From: CAMLHP01 sp035707845
GTDB taxonomy: Bacteria; Gemmatimonadota; Gemmatimonadetes; Gemmatimonadales; GWC2-71-9
DNA length: 8,417 nucleotides
NCBI GenBank assembly: GCA_035707845.1
Contig: DASSTP010000289.1
Span: 1 to 8,417 of the forward strand
Reading direction: 5' to 3'
Shown: one piece after another, positions 6,026 through 8,417 of the stretch
How the letters are laid out: each line of letters opens with the position of its first letter
How positions within the stretch are numbered: position 1 is the first letter of the stretch
Made by a program: the position numbers and the translations under genes
The notes under the pieces: model-generated
What the model was told of the DNA's origin: nothing
Databases searched by the model: none
What the model saw: only the letters and a program-made list of their open reading frames with translations

Positions 6026-6844
6026 GTGACCCTCCCGCCTCGGCCACCGCTGCCGCCTGGGTTCCGGACCCGCTACGCGCCAAGCCCGACGGGCTATCTC
6101 CATCTCGGGCACGTGCGGAATGCGGCCTGGACCTGGAATGTTTCACGGGCATGGAACGGCCGGGTCGTGCTGCGCATCGAGGACCACGACGCCACCCGGT
6201 GCCGAGAGGAGTATGTCTCGGCGCTCCGCGAGGACCTGAAGTGGCTGGGATTTGTGCCGGATGAAGAGGCACCGCGCCAGAGCGAGCGGCATGAGCGATA
6301 TGAGGAGGTGCTGCAGGATCTGCGTGCGCGCGGGCTCGCCTACGTCTGCGCCTGCTCCCGCAGGGACATCGCCGAGGTCGCTGGCGACGCCTTCAATGAG
6401 GAGACTCGGTACCCGGGCACGTGCCGGGAACTTGGTCTGGAGCCGGGGCCGGGCCGCGGCTGGCGGGTGATCATGGAACCCGGGAGTGAAACATTCACCG
6501 ATCTTCTGCTCGGCGAGATAGCGCAGGATCCATCATCACAGTGTGGTGACATGCTGGTGCGGGACCGGCTGGGCAACTGGACCTATCAGTTTGCCGTGAC
6601 AGTGGACGACATGGACCAGGGGATTGATCTGGTGATTCGCGGGGAGGACCTGCTCTCGAGCAGCGGCCGCCAGCTCCGGCTCGCACAGATGCTGGGGCGG
6701 AGCGTGATGCCCCTGTTTCTCCATCATCCCCTGATCACGAAACCGGGCGGCGAGAAGCTGAGCAAGGCGAGCCGTGACACCGGTGTACGGGAGATGCGGG
6801 CGGCGGGGATGAGGGCGGAGGATGTGGTAGATGCGGCGCGCTGA
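6026..6844 (+). CDS. gluQRS: glutamyl-Q tRNA(Asp) synthetase, short C-terminus
   Basis: A truncated GluRS paralogue that activates glutamate and attaches it to queuosine at position 34 of tRNA-Asp (family knowledge). From GTG 6026 it has 272 residues. Visible features are RYAPSPTGYLHLGHVR with the HIGH motif HLGH (26-29), RIEDHD (50-55), the GluQRS zinc site Cys108, Cys110, Tyr129, Cys133 (CAC...Y...C), VIRGEDLL (203-210), and the KMSKS equivalent KLSK (244-247). There is no anticodon-binding domain, which separates it from true GluRS. Start choice: GTG 6026 has AAAAGG 11 nt upstream and sits just before the conserved core; TTG 5966 (GGAG 5 nt upstream) and ATG 5936 are in frame and cannot be excluded. 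The chain stops soon after TGVREMRAAG, at codons that run straight into a GCGC-type heptamer array, whereas relatives usually continue for some tens of residues. It is divergent from DUF5916 and co-directional with the symporter 202 bases downstream. Confidence 0.93.
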   Translation: MTLPPRPPLPPGFRTRYAPSPTGYLHLGHVRNAAWTWNVSRAWNGRVVLRIEDHDATRCREEYVSALREDLKWLGFVPDEEAPRQSERHERYEEVLQDLRARGLAYVCACSRRDIAEVAGDAFNEETRYPGTCRELGLEPGPGRGWRVIMEPGSETFTDLLLGEIAQDPSSQCGDMLVRDRLGNWTYQFAVTVDDMDQGIDLVIRGEDLLSSSGRQLRLAQMLGRSVMPLFLHHPLITKPGGEKLSKASRDTGVREMRAAGMRAEDVVDAAR

Positions 6845-6918
6845 GCGCTGTGCGCTGTGCGCTGTGCGCTATGCGCTGTGCGCTGTGCGCTATGCGCTAT
6901 GCGCTATGCGCTATAGCC
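6842..6918. repeat. 11-unit heptamer array starting at the gluQRS stop codon
   Basis: Units in register on the plus strand are TGAGCGC (containing the stop), then three TGTGCGC, TATGCGC, two TGTGCGC, three TATGCGC, and TATAGCC. The preceding coding heptamer GGCGCGC differs from the first unit at two positions, so the array may extend into the gene. The same words in another rotation (ATGCGCT, GTGCGCT) occur in the array at 3021-3083 in the same plus-strand orientation. Confidence 0.92.
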
Positions 6919-6927
6919 TCGCATTCC

Positions 6928-6997
6928 TAGACCCTAGACCCTAGACCCTAGACCTTAGACCCTGGACCCTGGACCATCGTCTCGCGTCCTGCGTCCG
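6928..6997. repeat. 10-unit heptamer array, TAGACCC type
   Basis: Units are three TAGACCC, TAGACCT, TAGACCC, TGGACCC, TGGACCA, TCGTCTC, GCGTCCT, GCGTCCG, all in one 7-bp register. It is separated from the preceding array by 9 bases and is in a different phase. TAG occurs five times, covering all three plus-strand frames ahead of the symporter gene. The remaining 49 bases to the symporter start hold a TACCTT (7005-7010) that could be a -10 element, but no matching -35 is evident. Confidence 0.9.
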
Positions 6998-7034
6998 CCC
7001 CTGCTACCTTAGCCTCTTCCCCTGTCCCAACCCT

Positions 7035-7038
7035 GGAG
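7035..7038 (+). promoter_or_regulatory. ribosome binding site of the symporter gene
   Basis: GGAG lies 8 nt before ATG 7047 and supports that start. Confidence 0.75.
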
Positions 7039-7046
7039 CCATCCGG

Positions 7047-8372
7047 ATGCCGACCGACCCGACCCCGCGCCGGCGCGTGCCGTTGCACACCAAGATCCTC
7101 CTCGGCCTCGTCCTCGGCGCCATCGCGGGCGTCGCGGCCAATATCTACCTGCACGACTGGTCCGGGCTTCCCTGGATCGTGGACAATATCGCGAACCCCG
7201 TGGGCCAGATCTTCCTGCGGCTGCTGTTCATGATCGTGCTGCCCCTGGTGTTCTGCTCCATCGCCCTGGGCGTGGCCTCGCTGGGTGACATCAGCCGGGT
7301 GGGCCGGGTGGGTGGCAAGACCATCCTGGTCTTCCTGCTCACCACCGCCTTCGCCGTCTGCATCGGGCTCACGCTGGTGAACACCGTGAAGCCCGGCAAG
7401 TCACTTCCGGCCGAGACCCGGGAGGCGCTGCTGGAGCGCTACGCCGGCGATGCCGCCGAGAAGGCGGCCTTGGCAGAGCAGAGCAAGTTCGGCGTCAACA
7501 CGTTCGTCAATATCATCCCGCGCAACCCGGTGGCTGCGGCGGCCAACGGTGATTACCTGGCGATCATCTTCTTTGCGCTGGTCTTCGGCATGGCGCTCAC
7601 CATGCTGCCTGCCGAGAAGAGCAAGCCAGTGATCGACGTGCTGCAAGGTGTCGGTGATGCAGTAATGCACATGATCCATTTCGCCATGAAGACGGCACCG
7701 GTGGGCGTGTTCGGGCTCATCTTCAGCGTGACGGCACTGTTCGGGCTCGATGTGCTGAAGGCGCTGATGCTGTTTGTGGTGATGGTCCTGATCGGGCTGG
7801 CCTTTCATCAGTTCGTGGTGCTGCCACTGCTGGCCAAGTTCTTTGTCGGCATCAACCCGCTGCTCTTCATCCGGCGGGTGCGCGGGCTGATGGTCACCGC
7901 ATTCTCCACCTCCAGCTCCAACGCCACCCTGCCCACCACCATCGAAACGGCCGAGCAGAACTTCGGCGTGCCGAAGGAGATTGCCGGGTTCGTGCTGCCG
8001 CTGGGCGCCACCATGAACATGAACGGCACCGCCCTGTTCGAGGGGATGACGGTGCTGTTCCTGGCCCAGGTCTTCGGGCTCTCACTCACGCTGGGGCAGC
8101 AGCTGATCGTGGTGGCGATGTCGGTCATCACCGCCATCGGCACCGCCGGCGTGCCCGGCGGCTCCATTCCGCTGATGGTGCTGGTGCTGCAGGTAGTGGG
8201 TGTCCCGCCGGAAGGGATCGCTATCATCATCGGCGTGGACCGGATTCTCGACATGAGCCGCACGGTGCCCAATGTCACCGGCGACGTGCTCACCTCACTG
8301 ATCATCACGAAGAGCGAGAAGCTGCCGCTGGTGATTCCGCCCGAGGCGGCGTTGCAACTGGAGGAGGCGTGA
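7047..8372 (+). CDS. dicarboxylate/amino acid:cation symporter (DAACS/SDF family)
   Basis: A 441-residue inner-membrane secondary transporter of the GltPh/GltP/DctA fold: eight helices and two re-entrant hairpins in a trimer (family knowledge). Visible motifs are the hairpin-1 serine run AFSTSSSNATLP (285-296), the helix-7 motif MNMNGTALFEG (323-333), hairpin-2 IGTAGVPGGS (364-373), and the helix-8 motif VDRILDMSRTVPNVTGD (397-413). Aligned by motif to GltPh, Asp398, Asp402, Arg405, Thr406, Asn409 and Asp413 match the GltPh residues D390, D394, R397, T398, N401 and D405. The Arg favours an acidic substrate such as aspartate, glutamate or a C4-dicarboxylate. The helix-7 motif reads NMNGT instead of NMDGT, so a cation-site aspartate is Asn here. 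A polar insertion (about 117-150) joins helices near the middle. Length is typical. ATG is backed by GGAG at 8 nt. The stop TGA is the first of three tandem TGAGGCG words. gltP, dctA or another name cannot be chosen from sequence. Confidence 0.95.
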   Translation: MPTDPTPRRRVPLHTKILLGLVLGAIAGVAANIYLHDWSGLPWIVDNIANPVGQIFLRLLFMIVLPLVFCSIALGVASLGDISRVGRVGGKTILVFLLTTAFAVCIGLTLVNTVKPGKSLPAETREALLERYAGDAAEKAALAEQSKFGVNTFVNIIPRNPVAAAANGDYLAIIFFALVFGMALTMLPAEKSKPVIDVLQGVGDAVMHMIHFAMKTAPVGVFGLIFSVTALFGLDVLKALMLFVVMVLIGLAFHQFVVLPLLAKFFVGINPLLFIRRVRGLMVTAFSTSSSNATLPTTIETAEQNFGVPKEIAGFVLPLGATMNMNGTALFEGMTVLFLAQVFGLSLTLGQQLIVVAMSVITAIGTAGVPGGSIPLMVLVLQVVGVPPEGIAIIIGVDRILDMSRTVPNVTGDVLTSLIITKSEKLPLVIPPEAALQLEEA

Positions 8373-8417
8373 GGCGTGAGGCGTGAGGCGTGGGGTCTCA
8401 GGCCCCACGCCCCATGC
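8370..8417. repeat. heptamer array starting at the symporter stop codon, cut by window edge
   Basis: Units are three TGAGGCG from the stop codon, then TGGGGTC, TCAGGCC, CCACGCC and CCATGC up to the edge. The last coding heptamer, GGAGGCG at 8363-8369, differs from the unit by one base. The three TGA triplets at 8370, 8377 and 8384 fall in the three different frames. The distal part reads CCCCACG, CCCCATG, complementary to the proximal words, and forms a hairpin with them. Confidence 0.88.
8387..8411. terminator. strong hairpin 3' of the symporter gene
   Basis: GGCGTGGGG (8387-8395) pairs perfectly with CCCCACGCC (8403-8411) over a 7-nt loop TCTCAGG. It begins 14 bases after the stop and is made of the heptamer words. 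No T run is seen before the window ends, so a terminator role is plausible but not shown. Confidence 0.5.

Noticed and set aside
6928..6969. Telomere-like repeat
   Set aside because: TAGACCC only superficially resembles CCCTAA-type repeats; it lies mid-contig between two genes and joins other heptamer words.
6842..6997. CRISPR-like array
   Set aside because: Units are 7 bases and directly adjacent, with no spacers; there are no cas genes in the window.
7005..7010. Promoter of the symporter gene at TACCTT
   Set aside because: It fits a loose -10 consensus, but no -35 is present at the right distance, so it is mentioned only as a possibility.

Overview
The window is high-GC, densely coded bacterial DNA. 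It holds six protein-coding genes and no rRNA, tRNA or CRISPR array that I can recognise. The mix suggests Gemmatimonadota or a similar soil/sediment phylum: a DUF5916 outer-membrane protein with a CBM9-like N-terminus, a LemA-DUF2207 pair, a stand-alone GluQRS, and GC-rich spacers full of short repeated words. This assignment is inference; no marker gene is present.

Layout. Minus strand, right to left: a DUF5916 secreted/outer-membrane protein (about 5796 to 3136), a small exported cupin (2880 to 2389), LemA (2259 to 1684), and a DUF2207 membrane protein that starts inside the lemA stop codon (GTGA overlap, GTG at 1687) and runs off the left edge. Plus strand: GluQRS (start about 6026, end 6844), divergent from DUF5916, then a dicarboxylate/amino-acid:cation symporter (7047 to 8372). 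LemA and DUF2207 are translationally coupled and very likely act together at the membrane. The other genes have no evident common pathway.

The spacers are the unusual part. Non-coding DNA totals only about 860 bases, and roughly two thirds of it is tandem words of period 7 (once period 8), often with hairpins or inverted arms. All four genes whose 3' end is inside the window and not coupled to a next gene (DUF5916, cupin, GluQRS, symporter) have a heptamer array beginning at the stop codon itself. In three of them the stop triplet is part of the repeated word (TAG in TAGGGCG, TAA in TAAGTCG, TGA in TGAGGCG). Because 7 is not a multiple of 3, successive copies put stops in different frames, and in all three frames for DUF5916 and the symporter. 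The only clear tandem repeat inside a gene, in DUF2207, has period 9 and keeps the frame. Two spacers hold elements of about 130 bp made of inverted word arrays around a hairpin core. One of them lies between two candidate starts of the DUF5916 gene.

No gene-free stretch exceeds 300 bases. The gaps (129, 255, 229, 202 and at least 45 bases) are described below.
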